From DATARR01 sp044868005 (GTDB lineage Bacteria; Acidobacteriota; Thermoanaerobaculia; Multivoradales; UBA5704): a DNA stretch of 64,000 nt. The stretch is taken from positions 67,995 to 131,994 of the forward strand of contig JBIOVX010000277.1 in the NCBI GenBank assembly GCA_044868005.1, given 5' to 3'. Shown here in pieces: positions 55,995-64,000 of the stretch (positions are counted from its first letter, which is position 1; the number at the start of each line of letters is the position of its first letter). The notes under the pieces were generated by a model, which saw only the letters and a program-made list of their open reading frames with translations, was not told the DNA's origin and did not search any database. The position numbers were made by a program, and so were the translations under genes.

Positions 55995-56288
55995 GACCAA
56001 TGTCGCGTCTACCTTGGCCAATGCTGCATCCACGTTGATCAATGTGGCATTAACCTTAATCTATATTGCGTCCGCCTCAATCAATGAAGCATCCACCTGG
56101 ACCAATGTCGCGTCTACTTAGACCAATGAAGCGTCCCGCTTGACCAATGCTGCGTCCAGGTAAATCTATGTCGCGTCTGCCTGGACCAATGCCGCGTCCA
56201 GGCAGATCAATGTGGCGTCGGCCTGGACCAATGCTGCGTCTACGTAGACCAACGTCGCGTCTACCTGGATCACCGTGGCGTACGCCGA
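55995..56288. repeat. Array 3: 14 head-to-tail 21-bp repeats with fixed and variable positions
   Basis: Fourteen units of exactly 21 bp start at 55995, 56016, 56037 and so on to 56268, with no insertions or deletions. Positions 1-8 are GACCAATG or near it, 9-10 vary (TC, CT, TG, TT, AA, CC), 11-15 are GCGTC or GCATC, and 16-21 vary. Examples: GACCAATGTCGCGTCTACCTT and GACCAATGCTGCGTCCAGGT(A). No reading frame is open across all units on either strand: stops interrupt the plus-strand frames near 56119 and 56161, and the minus-strand frame stops at 56077. A last partial copy may lie near 56334. It lies between a truncated gene and the 3' end of the LRR-ROCO gene. Confidence 0.9.
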
Positions 56289-56522
56289 TCTCAATGACCC
56301 CTATCTCGGCCCGCAGGATGGAGGCCGCGAGACCAATGCTGCAGTCTGAGCACCCAGCGATGCAGCCTCCAGGACCGGCGGTTCGGAATCCGGGACCCAA
56401 GAAGCGTGCGGAGGTCGCGGTGTTCGCGCGCTCGGTACCAAGGCCGGAGACCGCCTGCACAAAGAGGTAGACTCGCGGCGCCGTGGTGCAGCCGCCGGCA
56501 CCGATTCGCGGTGAGGCGGTAC

Positions 56523-59500
56523 CTACGCACCACCCTGCTCGCCCAGTCCCATCCGCCGCCGCAAGGCGTCTCGCACGGCCTGGAAGTCGTCGTCGAGATG
56601 GAACTCCAGCTTTCGGGGCATGAGGATATCTTGGAGAAAGACCAGGATACCGTCCACATGATGGGCGAACTCTTGGACCAGACGAAACTCCTCCCAGGAC
56701 TCGCTACTGGGACTGAGGTCAGGGTCATGAATCAGAGCCTTCAGGCTCTTGGCGCGATCCGCCCAGTACTTCAAGTAGGGCACCCTCTCCAGGAAATCTC
56801 CGATCTTCACCTCCGGTAGGACAATAGGGACCAATCGCTCAGCCATATTGTCGGCTTCGGTCTGACTCTTCTGCCAGAGTTTGTAAATCTCATACATACA
56901 GTAGGAGGAGCGCAGGTACTTGTCGCTGATCACGGCCACGACGAGATCGGCGCTGGTTAGGCGGCGGATGAAGGCAGAGATCCGCTCTCCTGGCCGAATC
57001 CGATCGCGGTCGCGGACAGGAAGGAAACCGTCCTTTTCGAGAGCCGAATAGAGACCCTCGACGGCCTTCGCACGGATCTTCCCCGCTGGAGCCTCATCGC
57101 CCCAGGCATAGGAGATGAAAACCTCTGGCTTTTTTTCGTCGGCAGTGAGAGGTCGGGGATTGATGTCGATCTTAGGAGTTTCGCCAGCGGCGCGGAGCTC
57201 GTCGGGCTGGCGCTCCCGGTCCTCGAAAAAGGTAGCGAAGGCGGTGGCGGAGACCAACTGTTTCTGGAGATCCAGCACGCAGCCATCGATGGCGTTGGCG
57301 AGCGCGCTCTTGGCCACCGTGGTGCCGTCGAGGGTCAGCAGTTCCTCCGGTTCTTCCCCGATCCGTTGCCAGAGGACTGCACTGCGAATCTCGCGCAGGA
57401 GGCCTTGAGGATCACGACCCTGAGCTTTCAGCTCCAGAGCTCCAACGCCAGGTGTTGCCGCCGTGCTAGTGTCCTGGAACTGGACCAGAAGTTGAGTATT
57501 CCGCTGGCCGTCTTTGAACCAAAGACCATACTTCCAATACTCGGCAAGGTCTCCAGCCTGCCGGCCGATTTCGCTCATCAGGTTTCGGATGATCGCCGGG
57601 TGGAAAAAGCGGTACTCCAGCCGTAGCGTGGGCGTGCCGGGCTCATCCTTCCATGCATGAAGCCGGTCTGCCACAGCTTCGAACTTGGGCAGCAGGTCCG
57701 GCGCGATGTAGCGTACCTCTCCCTTGGCGGTCCTCCCGCAGGGGAAGCACACTCCGCAGCTTTCCATCAGACCGAGGAAGAGCCTCTGCTCCTCAAGGGA
57801 GTAGTCCTGCCAAACGATCACGGCGAGATCTTCGCGCGTGAACTGTCCCGAGTCTCTCAGCAAGGGCACTGCCCGGCCACGATGGAAAACGGTATAGATG
57901 GCGGTGAGCGCCCAATCCTGATCGAGAACGATGCGATTGGAAAAGAGGTCCGGCCGATGGAACACCACGCCGGTGTGATGGAAGTAGTCGAGGGCATGTT
58001 CCCAGGAGACGATGCCTCCGGCTTCGTCGCAGATCGAGCGGAATTCCTCGAGGGTAAGAGTCCGATGTTGCCGCTTCTCGGGCTGGCGCTCTTGGTCCTC
58101 ACTGCGCCAGTCATAGAGCCGGCGGCGCACCTCGGCGCGTCCGTGGCCGATCTCGAGCGCGCCGTTCCGTTCGAGCAGGTAGCGTAGGGCGTCGCGGAGC
58201 TGAGCTTCGAGGGCTTCTCGGCCCAAATCCTCCTTGGCGCTGTAGGAGCAGCATTCAAAGAACCCTAATCCGTCCGGCCTCTGTGGGTCGGGGCGCCGGT
58301 CTGCGAACCGGTCGCACTGACTCTGCACGACGATCACAGGGCTTCCCTCGCCAGCCAGACTTCGCACGTAGTCGAGCCAGTAGGCAAGCGGCTGGTTACG
58401 TAGGGTGATCTCACCCTCGGAGTATTCGTCTCGGTTTTCGAGCTTAGGAGTCCAGAGGACCAGAAAAACGGCGCGGCTACGCAGGAAGAGCGCATGCGTG
58501 CCATGGTAGATGTCTTGTCCGCCGAAGTCCCACCAGTTGACCTGGAACATTTGTTCCTGGCCTCCAGCCCGAATTCGCAGCTCCTCCCGCCAGATCTCGA
58601 CGCCGTGCGTAGACTTGACAGACTCATCGAAGGATTGACCCCGGAAGCGTCGGCAGAGCTGAGTTTTGCCGACGCAACCGTTACCGAGGAGGATCACCTT
58701 CACCTCGTTTTCGGCTTCGACCCCAAGATCCAACTCGGAGAAATAGGTGCGCAGCCGTGCAAGGCAGTTGTCGCTATAACCGTGAGAAAGGACCTCCCGG
58801 GGCACGCCGACCGCCTCGTCGGCAACAAGCTGGGTGAGACGCGGGTGGTCGGCGAAGGCCTGAAGAATCATGGCCGGGATAGCAGGCCTGCAGCCATCAA
58901 GGTAGAGACTCTGAAGACCTTCGAGACTGGCCACCGGCGACAGGTCCGCCACACCCGTACTCGCCAGATCGAGGCTCTGAAGACCTTGCAGTCCGAACAG
59001 CGGCGACAGGTCCGTCACGCTCGTGCTCGCCAGATCGAGGCTCCGAAGACCTTGCAGTCCGGACAGCGGCGACAAATCCGTTACGTCCGAGCTCGCCAAG
59101 TCGAGACTCCGAAGGCCTTGCAGTCCGGACAGCGGCGACAGGTCCGTCACGCCCGTACTCGACAGATCGAGGCTCTGAAGGCCTTGCAGTCCGGACAGCG
59201 GCGACAAATCCGTCACGCCCGTACTCGACAGGTCGAGACTCTGAAGACCTTGCAGTCCGGACAGCGGTGACAAGTCCGACACGCCCGTACTCGACAGATA
59301 GAGGTTCTGAAGACCTTGCAGCCCGGACAGCGGTGATAAGTCCTTCACGCCCGTACTCCACAGGTAGAGGTTCTGAAGGCCTTGCAGCCCGGACAGCGGC
59401 GACGGGTCCGTTACACCCGTGTCCCCCAGATTGAGGTTCTGAAGGCCTTGCAGCCCGGACAGCGGCGATAGGTCCGTCACGTCGGTGTCCCACACGTAGA

Positions 59501-60281
59501 GTTCCCGAAGTCCATGGAGGTCTGCCAGCGGTGCCAAGTCCGCTATGTCCATTTGACACAGGCTGAGATTCTGAAGCCCTTGGAGATTTGCTAGCGGTGC
59601 CAAGTCCATTACGCCCGTACGCGACAGAGTAAGTTCCTGAAGTCCGTGGAGTTCTGCTAGTGCTGATAGGTCTGTTACATCTGTTTCGAATAGGCTGAGT
59701 CTTCGAAGCTTTTGGAGTCCGGCCAATGGTGTAAGGTCTGTCACGTTCGTACCCGACAGGTTGAGGCTCTGAAGATCATGGAGTTTGGCCAGCGGTGTAA
59801 GGTCCACCAAGCTCGTGTTCGACAGATCAAGATTTTGAAGCTCTTGAAGTCTGGCTAGAGGATCCACGTATCTCACGCCCGTCAGTGACAGGTTGAGGTT
59901 CTGAAGCCTTTGGAGCTTTGCTAATGGAGCCAGGTCTGCCACGCTCGTGTGTGACAGGTCTAGGTTTTTGAGTTCTTGAAGTGCGGCAAGTGGGGCTACG
60001 TTGCTCACACCCTTGCAACGTGAGAGGCTAAGGCTCTGAAGCCCTTGGATTCCTGCCAGAGGGCCCAAATCTACGAGAGAGGCTTCTCGATTGCGATGCC
60101 ATACAAGCACCCCTAATTCGGTGAGCCTGACGGTACTCAGGTAGAGCGCTTTGAGGTGTGTAAGGTTTCCTAGACTGGCGGGGAGCTCGCTCAGCTCCAG
60201 GTCGCCGAGATCCAAGCTCTCGGCCCGAATTCTCCGAGCCTCGGAGATTCGTCGTTCCGCTTCGGGTAAGTTCAGTTGCAC
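56523..60281 (-). CDS. LRR-Roc-COR-TIR protein (ROCO family, immune-receptor-like)
   Basis: The protein has 1,252 residues. Residues about 70-460 carry about 18 leucine-rich repeats of 22 residues, many of them LSGLQGLQSLDLSSTGVTD. The Roc GTPase follows with GNGCVGKT (about 532-539) and WDFGGQD; the G4 motif is SQCD instead of the usual NKxD. A COR-like region extends to about 1010. The C-terminal TIR domain (about 1050-1190) begins EVFISYAWGDE, and YCMYEIYKLW carries the putative catalytic Glu of NAD-cleaving TIR domains. It resembles NLR/ROCO defence proteins: LRRs sense, Roc-COR switches, TIR kills. It has no partner gene and is divergent from the small gene at 60377. Confidence 0.9.
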   Translation of the reverse strand: MQLNLPEAERRISEARRIRAESLDLGDLELSELPASLGNLTHLKALYLSTVRLTELGVLVWHRNREASLVDLGPLAGIQGLQSLSLSRCKGVSNVAPLAALQELKNLDLSHTSVADLAPLAKLQRLQNLNLSLTGVRYVDPLARLQELQNLDLSNTSLVDLTPLAKLHDLQSLNLSGTNVTDLTPLAGLQKLRRLSLFETDVTDLSALAELHGLQELTLSRTGVMDLAPLANLQGLQNLSLCQMDIADLAPLADLHGLRELYVWDTDVTDLSPLSGLQGLQNLNLGDTGVTDPSPLSGLQGLQNLYLWSTGVKDLSPLSGLQGLQNLYLSSTGVSDLSPLSGLQGLQSLDLSSTGVTDLSPLSGLQGLQSLDLSSTGVTDLSPLSGLQGLRSLDLASSDVTDLSPLSGLQGLRSLDLASTSVTDLSPLFGLQGLQSLDLASTGVADLSPVASLEGLQSLYLDGCRPAIPAMILQAFADHPRLTQLVADEAVGVPREVLSHGYSDNCLARLRTYFSELDLGVEAENEVKVILLGNGCVGKTQLCRRFRGQSFDESVKSTHGVEIWREELRIRAGGQEQMFQVNWWDFGGQDIYHGTHALFLRSRAVFLVLWTPKLENRDEYSEGEITLRNQPLAYWLDYVRSLAGEGSPVIVVQSQCDRFADRRPDPQRPDGLGFFECCSYSAKEDLGREALEAQLRDALRYLLERNGALEIGHGRAEVRRRLYDWRSEDQERQPEKRQHRTLTLEEFRSICDEAGGIVSWEHALDYFHHTGVVFHRPDLFSNRIVLDQDWALTAIYTVFHRGRAVPLLRDSGQFTREDLAVIVWQDYSLEEQRLFLGLMESCGVCFPCGRTAKGEVRYIAPDLLPKFEAVADRLHAWKDEPGTPTLRLEYRFFHPAIIRNLMSEIGRQAGDLAEYWKYGLWFKDGQRNTQLLVQFQDTSTAATPGVGALELKAQGRDPQGLLREIRSAVLWQRIGEEPEELLTLDGTTVAKSALANAIDGCVLDLQKQLVSATAFATFFEDRERQPDELRAAGETPKIDINPRPLTADEKKPEVFISYAWGDEAPAGKIRAKAVEGLYSALEKDGFLPVRDRDRIRPGERISAFIRRLTSADLVVAVISDKYLRSSYCMYEIYKLWQKSQTEADNMAERLVPIVLPEVKIGDFLERVPYLKYWADRAKSLKALIHDPDLSPSSESWEEFRLVQEFAHHVDGILVFLQDILMPRKLEFHLDDDFQAVRDALRRRMGLGEQGGA
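58960..59480 (-). repeat. Coding 66-bp tandem repeats in the LRR region
   Basis: The section encoding LRR units 11-18 is a run of 66-bp repeats nearly identical at DNA level (for example the plus-strand word CTTGCAGTCCGGACAGCGGC recurs about every 66 bp). The flanking LRR units share only protein similarity. The pattern implies recent expansion by unequal crossing over or slippage. Such repeats can change copy number, and assembly can collapse or expand them. Confidence 0.85.
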
Positions 60282-60376
60282 GATTTATGAATGCTAGCAA
60301 GCCGAATAGAAGACGTCCAGGGCCGACGGTGGTATGCCTGAGTGGAGTGGCGTACAGTGATGCCAGGAGATCTACC

Positions 60377-60628
60377 ATGGTCAACTTCCAACTTCCCTTA
60401 CCGCCAGAGTTGTACGCTGAGCTTCTGGAAGAAGCAGAGCGTTCCGGTCAGCCAGCGACTGTCTTAGCCTGCGAGGCCCTCAGGATTGTCCTGGCCTATC
60501 GACGAAGGCAAAGGCTGCACACTCAGATCGCCGAGTTCGCCTCCGTGCATGCGGGTTCCGCTCTCGACCTCGACGAAGACCTCGAGCAGGCTGCCATCGA
60601 GGTACTCAAAGCAACAGATCGGCCGTGA
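60377..60628 (+). CDS. Small helical protein, CopG/antitoxin-like (83 aa)
   Basis: The ATG at 60377 follows AGGAGA. The N-terminal strand FQLPLPPELYAELLEEAERSG and the helix VLACEALRIVLAYRRRQ fit a ribbon-helix-helix (CopG-like) fold, which is typical of antitoxins; the C-terminal half is helical and acidic (DLDEDLEQAAIEVL). There is no identifiable toxin downstream: the next frame is short and stops after 19 codons. It is divergent from the ROCO gene, with 95 bp between the starts, so the promoters face each other. Confidence 0.55.
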   Translation: MVNFQLPLPPELYAELLEEAERSGQPATVLACEALRIVLAYRRRQRLHTQIAEFASVHAGSALDLDEDLEQAAIEVLKATDRP

Positions 60629-60665
60629 CGTGAAGCAGCGAAGGTCGCGGCCTCCCGTAGCAACC

Positions 60666-60905
60666 TCACCGGCCCTCAAGCTCCCGTAGGATCTCTTCCG
60701 GCAGCGGCGCATCAAAGTCGTCCGGGACTACGAACTCTCCGGCACAGAGGCCGAACGGACGCGGACCGGGATGGGTGGCAGGAACCGGCCGCAGCTCGGC
60801 GACAGCTCGGCCGCCACGGACCACGACGAGGCGTTCTCCAGCTTCAACCCGGTCCAAGAGAGAATCCGGATCCTGTTGAAGCTCTTGTAGGCTGACGGTA
60901 CCCAT
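60666..60905 (-). CDS. Phd/YefM-like antitoxin without a toxin (79 aa)
   Basis: The N-terminus MGTVSLQELQQDPDSLLDRVEAGERLVVVRGGRAVAEL is the Phd/YefM strand-helix-strand pattern. The C-terminal segment GLCAGEFVVPDDFDAPLPEEIL matches the toxin-binding tail of VapB-type antitoxins that go with PIN toxins ('PDDFDAPLP'). A PIN toxin would be expected next on this strand, but none is there. It is an orphan or a module remnant. Confidence 0.7.
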   Translation of the reverse strand: MGTVSLQELQQDPDSLLDRVEAGERLVVVRGGRAVAELRPVPATHPGPRPFGLCAGEFVVPDDFDAPLPEEILRELEGR

Positions 60906-61070
60906 GCGGGCAGTGTAGCAGCCGAATTGCCCGGCAGAGTAGGTTCCATGCTTCTATTCAGCCTGGAGCGATGCAGGACTTCCATGACCCGACGCCGGCC
61001 GCGCCGGTCGGTGGCGATCCCGGGTAGACCGGCGCGAAAGCAGCGTGGGTCCCTTTCCTAAGACATCCCT

Positions 61071-61382
61071 TCAACGAGGCGCCTGGCACTGCTCCCCGCT
61101 TCCCTGCTTGGCGAGCGTGAGCGGAGCGATCTCGGTCGTGAAGGGCTCTCTGATCTTCACGGCCTCGCTGGACTTCTGCATGAGGCTATAACACTGATAC
61201 AGAACGCACATCCCGCCGGGCAAGTCTTCGCAGGTCATGCCGGTGTAATTACTGGAATAGACGCAGCCGATCATGGTGCAGTTACCGGTGCAGGCCGTAG
61301 CCGGTTGGAGAACGACCGTCAGGGCGGCGGCGGCCACGAGGAGGACGAGCGTCGACACGAACCGCTTGCTGAAAGTTCTCAT
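61071..61382 (-). CDS. Small exported cysteine-containing protein (103 aa)
   Basis: The ATG at 61382 follows AAGGAGA. A signal peptide covers about 8-30 (VSTLVLLVAAAALTVVLQPA). The mature part has CTGNC, IGC, TCEDLPGGMC and YQCYSL, seven cysteines in about 40 residues, then a polar tail. It belongs to no family I recognise. Disulfides would suit an extracellular location. No toxin or immunity partner is visible nearby. Confidence 0.6.
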   Translation of the reverse strand: MRTFSKRFVSTLVLLVAAAALTVVLQPATACTGNCTMIGCVYSSNYTGMTCEDLPGGMCVLYQCYSLMQKSSEAVKIREPFTTEIAPLTLAKQGSGEQCQAPR

Positions 61383-61545
61383 TGGTGTCTCCTTGCTCCA
61401 GAGGAGCCGCAGTAAAGTTAACAAGATTGTACTACATATTCTCCAACCGGTACAGTGCCTGGGCCCCCAAATTACGGTGACGTATTCTGGATTGGAGAGT
61501 GGCCGGTCCGTTCTCACAGGGGCCATGAGGCGGCTTGGCCCTTGA

Positions 61546-61747
61546 CGCCCCGCAGGGGCACAGGCATAAAGCCTGGCACTTCAGTGCCAGGAAAAAAGCG
61601 CCATCCTCTATTGCAAAGCCCTGAAAGGGCGTAGGTAGAAGGGCGGGAACGTGGAGGCTGCCGTCGCCCTTTCAGGGCTTCTGGAGATGGGGTGTCGCCC
61701 ACCTGGCGCTAAAGCACCAGGCTTTACGCCTGTGCCCCTTCGGGGCG
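61546..61747. repeat. Nested inverted-repeat element (about 200 bp)
   Basis: The outer 31-bp arms (61546-61576 and 61717-61747) match as inverted repeats with two mismatches. Inside is a perfect 16-bp pair, AAGCCCTGAAAGGGCG at 61616-61631 and its complement at 61665-61680, plus small hairpins such as TGGCACTTCAGTGCCA. It holds no gene. This looks like a non-autonomous palindromic element of the REP/MITE type, which could fold fully in single-stranded form. The gap 61383-61813 holds nothing else I can support. Confidence 0.8.
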
Positions 61748-61813
61748 GGTTTTGGTGCCTGAGAACGTTGTAGTCTCCCTCCAACAAGGAAAGACTCTAA
61801 AGGCAGGTGCCCG

Positions 61814-62968
61814 ATGCTGGTCGAGCTGCTGGAGAGAGACGCGGTCCCTTTCGCGACGCTGCACAGCCATTACAACTCCCTGCTCGAACTCGTGCGCAAG
61901 CTCATCGGCGTGGTGCCCAACTGCGACCGCTATCTGGAGATCTGGCCGCCGGCGTTCCGCACGTACAACGTGATGGTGCCGAACATGCTCAATCTGCCGT
62001 TCCTGGTGTGGGGCCTGGGCGCGCCGCGCTCGACGGTGGGGTTGGCGGCGTACGTGGCGAGCCGCACGGCCGGCTGTTCATACTGCTCGGCCCACACGTG
62101 CTCGTTCGCCCTGCGCAACGGCGCCACCGTCGAAGAGGTGGCCTCGGCTCTCGACGGCGAGCGGACCCTGAGCGCGGCCGATCGGGCGGCCGTGCGCGTG
62201 GCGCGGGCGCTCGCGGTGGTGCCCACCGCCATCGACGACGAGGCCCGCGCCGACCTGCGGCGGCACTTCTCCGCGGCCGACGCGGAATGGGTGGTCCTCG
62301 TGATCGCGATGGTGGGATGGCTCAGCAAGATGATGGACGCCCTCGGCGTTCCTCTCGAGGAGGCCACCTTCTCCGAGGTCAACGGAGTGATCGCGCCTTC
62401 GGGATGGACGCCCGGCCAGCACATGAAGGGCACGGCGCCGACCGGAGACCCGCCGCGCCCCAGATCGCTCCTCACCCGGTTGAGCGTGATCCGCTACGTC
62501 CCGCAGGCGCTCAAGCTCGACAAGATGTGGACCGCGGGCGTCCCCGATCGTTGGCCGGCCGTCGGCGAATTCCTGCGGCAGAGGACCGGCCATTCCTTCC
62601 CCGTCCTCTCGCGCCTCCGGCACCGCCGGGCCATCCGCGCCATCGCCACCATGATCAAGGAAAACCTCGCCGAGGGCATGGACAGCCTCATCGGCCGCGA
62701 AAACAAGCTCGCGGCGGGGCTGATCTATGCGCGCACCATCGGCAATCCCGCGCTGGCCGAGGAGCTGCGCGCGCTCGGCGCGAGCGAGCTGCCCGACTCG
62801 CCGGCGCAGATCCTGGCGCGCGCGATCTCGCCCAGCCCGGCCGCGGTGGACCGGAGCGTGCTGGAGTCCTCGCGGGAGATCCCGCCGGCGGGCATCGTCG
62901 AGCTGGTGACGTTCCTCTCGGTGCTGCAGATGCTGCACCGGATCGAGAGTTTCTACTCTATAAAGTAG
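61814..62968 (+). CDS. AhpD-like carboxymuconolactone decarboxylase family protein
   Basis: The protein has 384 residues. The AhpD motif CSYCSAHTCSF gives the CxxC and nearby His of alkylhydroperoxidase-type proteins. The first half is the usual fold (LVRKLIGVVPNC near the start, VGLAAYVASRTAG before the motif), and the length suggests two related halves; the second half lacks the cysteines. Such proteins reduce peroxides or act as thiol relays. Its stop overlaps the convergent aldo/keto reductase gene by 11 bp. The ATG at 61814 is the first plausible start. Confidence 0.8.
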   Translation: MLVELLERDAVPFATLHSHYNSLLELVRKLIGVVPNCDRYLEIWPPAFRTYNVMVPNMLNLPFLVWGLGAPRSTVGLAAYVASRTAGCSYCSAHTCSFALRNGATVEEVASALDGERTLSAADRAAVRVARALAVVPTAIDDEARADLRRHFSAADAEWVVLVIAMVGWLSKMMDALGVPLEEATFSEVNGVIAPSGWTPGQHMKGTAPTGDPPRPRSLLTRLSVIRYVPQALKLDKMWTAGVPDRWPAVGEFLRQRTGHSFPVLSRLRHRRAIRAIATMIKENLAEGMDSLIGRENKLAAGLIYARTIGNPALAEELRALGASELPDSPAQILARAISPSPAAVDRSVLESSREIPPAGIVELVTFLSVLQMLHRIESFYSIK

Positions 62969-63803
62969 GCACTCCCCTGCCCCGCCGGCCGCGCGGAAAG
63001 GCCTCGTCGATCCGCTGCACCTCCTCTTCGCTGAGCTCGATCTCCGCCGCCGCAGCGTTCTGCACGGCGTGCTCGACGCTGGCGGCCTTGGGGATCGCAA
63101 AGACCGAGGAATAGCGCAGCAGGAAGGCGAGCGCGATCTGGCGCGGCGTAGCGTCGTGGGCCTCGGCGATCTCCGCGAGCACTCTTCCTCCCGCGCTGGA
63201 CGGCGACGGAAAATTCCCGGAGCCGAAGGGGCTGTAGGCCACGACGGCGATGCCGTGCTCTTCGCAGAACGGGATCACCGCGTGCTCGATGGCCCTCTCC
63301 TTGAGGTGATAGAGGGCCTGGTTGCAGGCGATCTTCCCTTCGCCCGCGATGCGGATGGCGTCGGCGAGCTCCTCCTCGTCGAAGTTGCTCAGGCCCCAGG
63401 CGCGGATCTTCCCCGCCTCGCGCAGCTCCTCGAAGGCGGCGATCGTATCCCGAAGCGGATGCTGGCCCGGCCAGTGTAGGAGGTAGCAGTCGAGGTACTC
63501 CGTGCGCAGACGCCGGAGCGAGCGCTCGCAGGCCTGGACGGTGCCGCGCCGCGAAGCGTTCTGCGGCAGCACCTTGCTCACCAGGAAGACCTCGGCGCGC
63601 CGGTCCGCGATCGCCTCCCCCACCATCTCCTCCACCTTGCCGTCGCCGTACATCTCCGCGGTGTCGATGTGGCTCATCCCCGCGTCGAGCCCGCGGCGCA
63701 GCGCCTCGACGGCGGCGCGGCGGTCGTCCTGCTCCATGTTCCAGGTCCCCTGGCCGACGATCGAGACCTCTTTGCCGGTGGGTCCGAATGGACGGTGGTT
63801 CAT
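62958..63803 (-). CDS. Aldo/keto reductase
   Basis: The protein has 281 residues. The catalytic tetrad is visible: Asp and Tyr in DTAEMYGDG, Lys in LVSKVLP and His in LLHWPGQ. AWGLSNFDEEEL and IPKAASVEHAVQNAAAAEIE are further family patterns for NADPH binding. It reduces aldehydes or ketones; the exact substrate is not predictable. The ATG at 63803 follows GAGGAGGG. Its 3' end overlaps the AhpD-like gene, so the two are convergent. Confidence 0.92.
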   Translation of the reverse strand: MNHRPFGPTGKEVSIVGQGTWNMEQDDRRAAVEALRRGLDAGMSHIDTAEMYGDGKVEEMVGEAIADRRAEVFLVSKVLPQNASRRGTVQACERSLRRLRTEYLDCYLLHWPGQHPLRDTIAAFEELREAGKIRAWGLSNFDEEELADAIRIAGEGKIACNQALYHLKERAIEHAVIPFCEEHGIAVVAYSPFGSGNFPSPSSAGGRVLAEIAEAHDATPRQIALAFLLRYSSVFAIPKAASVEHAVQNAAAAEIELSEEEVQRIDEAFPRGRRGRGVPTL

Positions 63804-64000
63804 GGTGCGGGCCCTCCTCTCTCTTCCGTGGTGTGGACGTGCAAGGGGCTGGCCATGATGAGCGAGCTCATACGGCGCCTTGGACATCGGACGGTCCTGC
63901 GCTTCGAAGCCTCACCCCCTGTCCCCCTCTCCCTGACGGGCGAGGGGGGACGATCCACAGCCGGTGTTGCCAAATAGGAGGCCGCCTTTTCGGCAAAACC
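63804..64000. other. Window end, no supported gene
   Basis: This 197-bp end segment holds no ORF that I can support. It contains an imperfect palindrome near 63923-63952 (CCCCTCTCCC... GGGCGAGGGGG), a type of intergenic GC-rich hairpin common in bacteria, possibly a terminator or REP-like unit. Confidence 0.35.

Noticed and set aside
55995..56288. A heptapeptide-repeat protein encoded by array 3
   Set aside because: The plus-strand frame breaks near 56119 and other frames carry stops; there is no ribosome site, and fixed and variable positions do not follow codon wobble.
60634..60693. A MazF-like toxin after the gene at 60377
   Set aside because: The frame starting near 60634 ends after 19 codons and has no toxin motif beyond a chance VKQ start.

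Overview
The window is high-GC bacterial chromosome with dense, mostly short-spaced genes. Several traits point to Acidobacteriota, probably a Thermoanaerobaculia-like lineage: a PadR regulator coupled to a large MacB/FtsX-type permease (the 'ADOP' arrangement), a remnant of a BlaR1-like M56 peptidase fused to a DUF4097 beta-repeat domain, an Asp-box lipoprotein with a 'LTPCRLFDSR' C-terminal module, and a nuo operon that ends in rex. The assignment is an inference from gene content; no rRNA is present.

1-12.9 kb is mostly housekeeping: a nucleotidyltransferase fragment, sirtuin-radC, an agmatinase-family ureohydrolase, a minus-strand run (threonine synthase-like, serine hydrolase, thiolase, SDR), a solute-binding protein, der, a ParDE-type toxin-antitoxin pair, RNase R, tRNA-Leu(CAG), and a polysaccharide deacetylase whose 3' end runs antisense into the tRNA. 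13-31 kb is rich in secreted proteins: unknown exported proteins, an ankyrin protein, a three-gene overlapping operon (class A beta-lactamase-fold hydrolase, M15-like peptidase, GCS-like ligase candidate), a lipoprotein pair, PadR with the ADOP permease and two inverted-repeat operators, a MiaE-like di-iron protein, an Asp-box propeller lipoprotein and a PQQ-like propeller. rtcB follows.

32.3-40.6 kb is an accessory island: a degenerate repeat array, a RAYT-like Y1 transposase relative, a C4 zinc-finger protein coupled to a DUF4062 protein that has lost its P-loop region, and a second pair (SPGDV/DUF4062-like protein plus a protein with a kinase-type glycine loop). 40.6-52.2 kb holds nuoA-E-F-G-H-J-K-L-M-N-rex in one overlapping operon. 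nuoB, C, D and I are absent, and a good Rex operator lies upstream of nuoA, so Rex probably senses NADH/NAD+ and controls its own complex I genes.

52.4-61.8 kb is accessory again: an AT-rich membrane protein, two orphan antitoxins, a head-to-head junction of two truncated genes (OmpA-like and M56-DUF4097), another repeat array, a 1,252-residue LRR-Roc-COR-TIR protein resembling an immune receptor, and an inverted-repeat element. An AhpD-like protein and an aldo/keto reductase close the window.

The most unusual signal is three intergenic arrays of about 21-bp degenerate repeats (19.8-20.2, 32.3-32.6 and 56.0-56.3 kb). Each has its own consensus, but all share the same spacing of about two helical turns. 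None is a CRISPR, and none is open across its full length in the forward frames examined.
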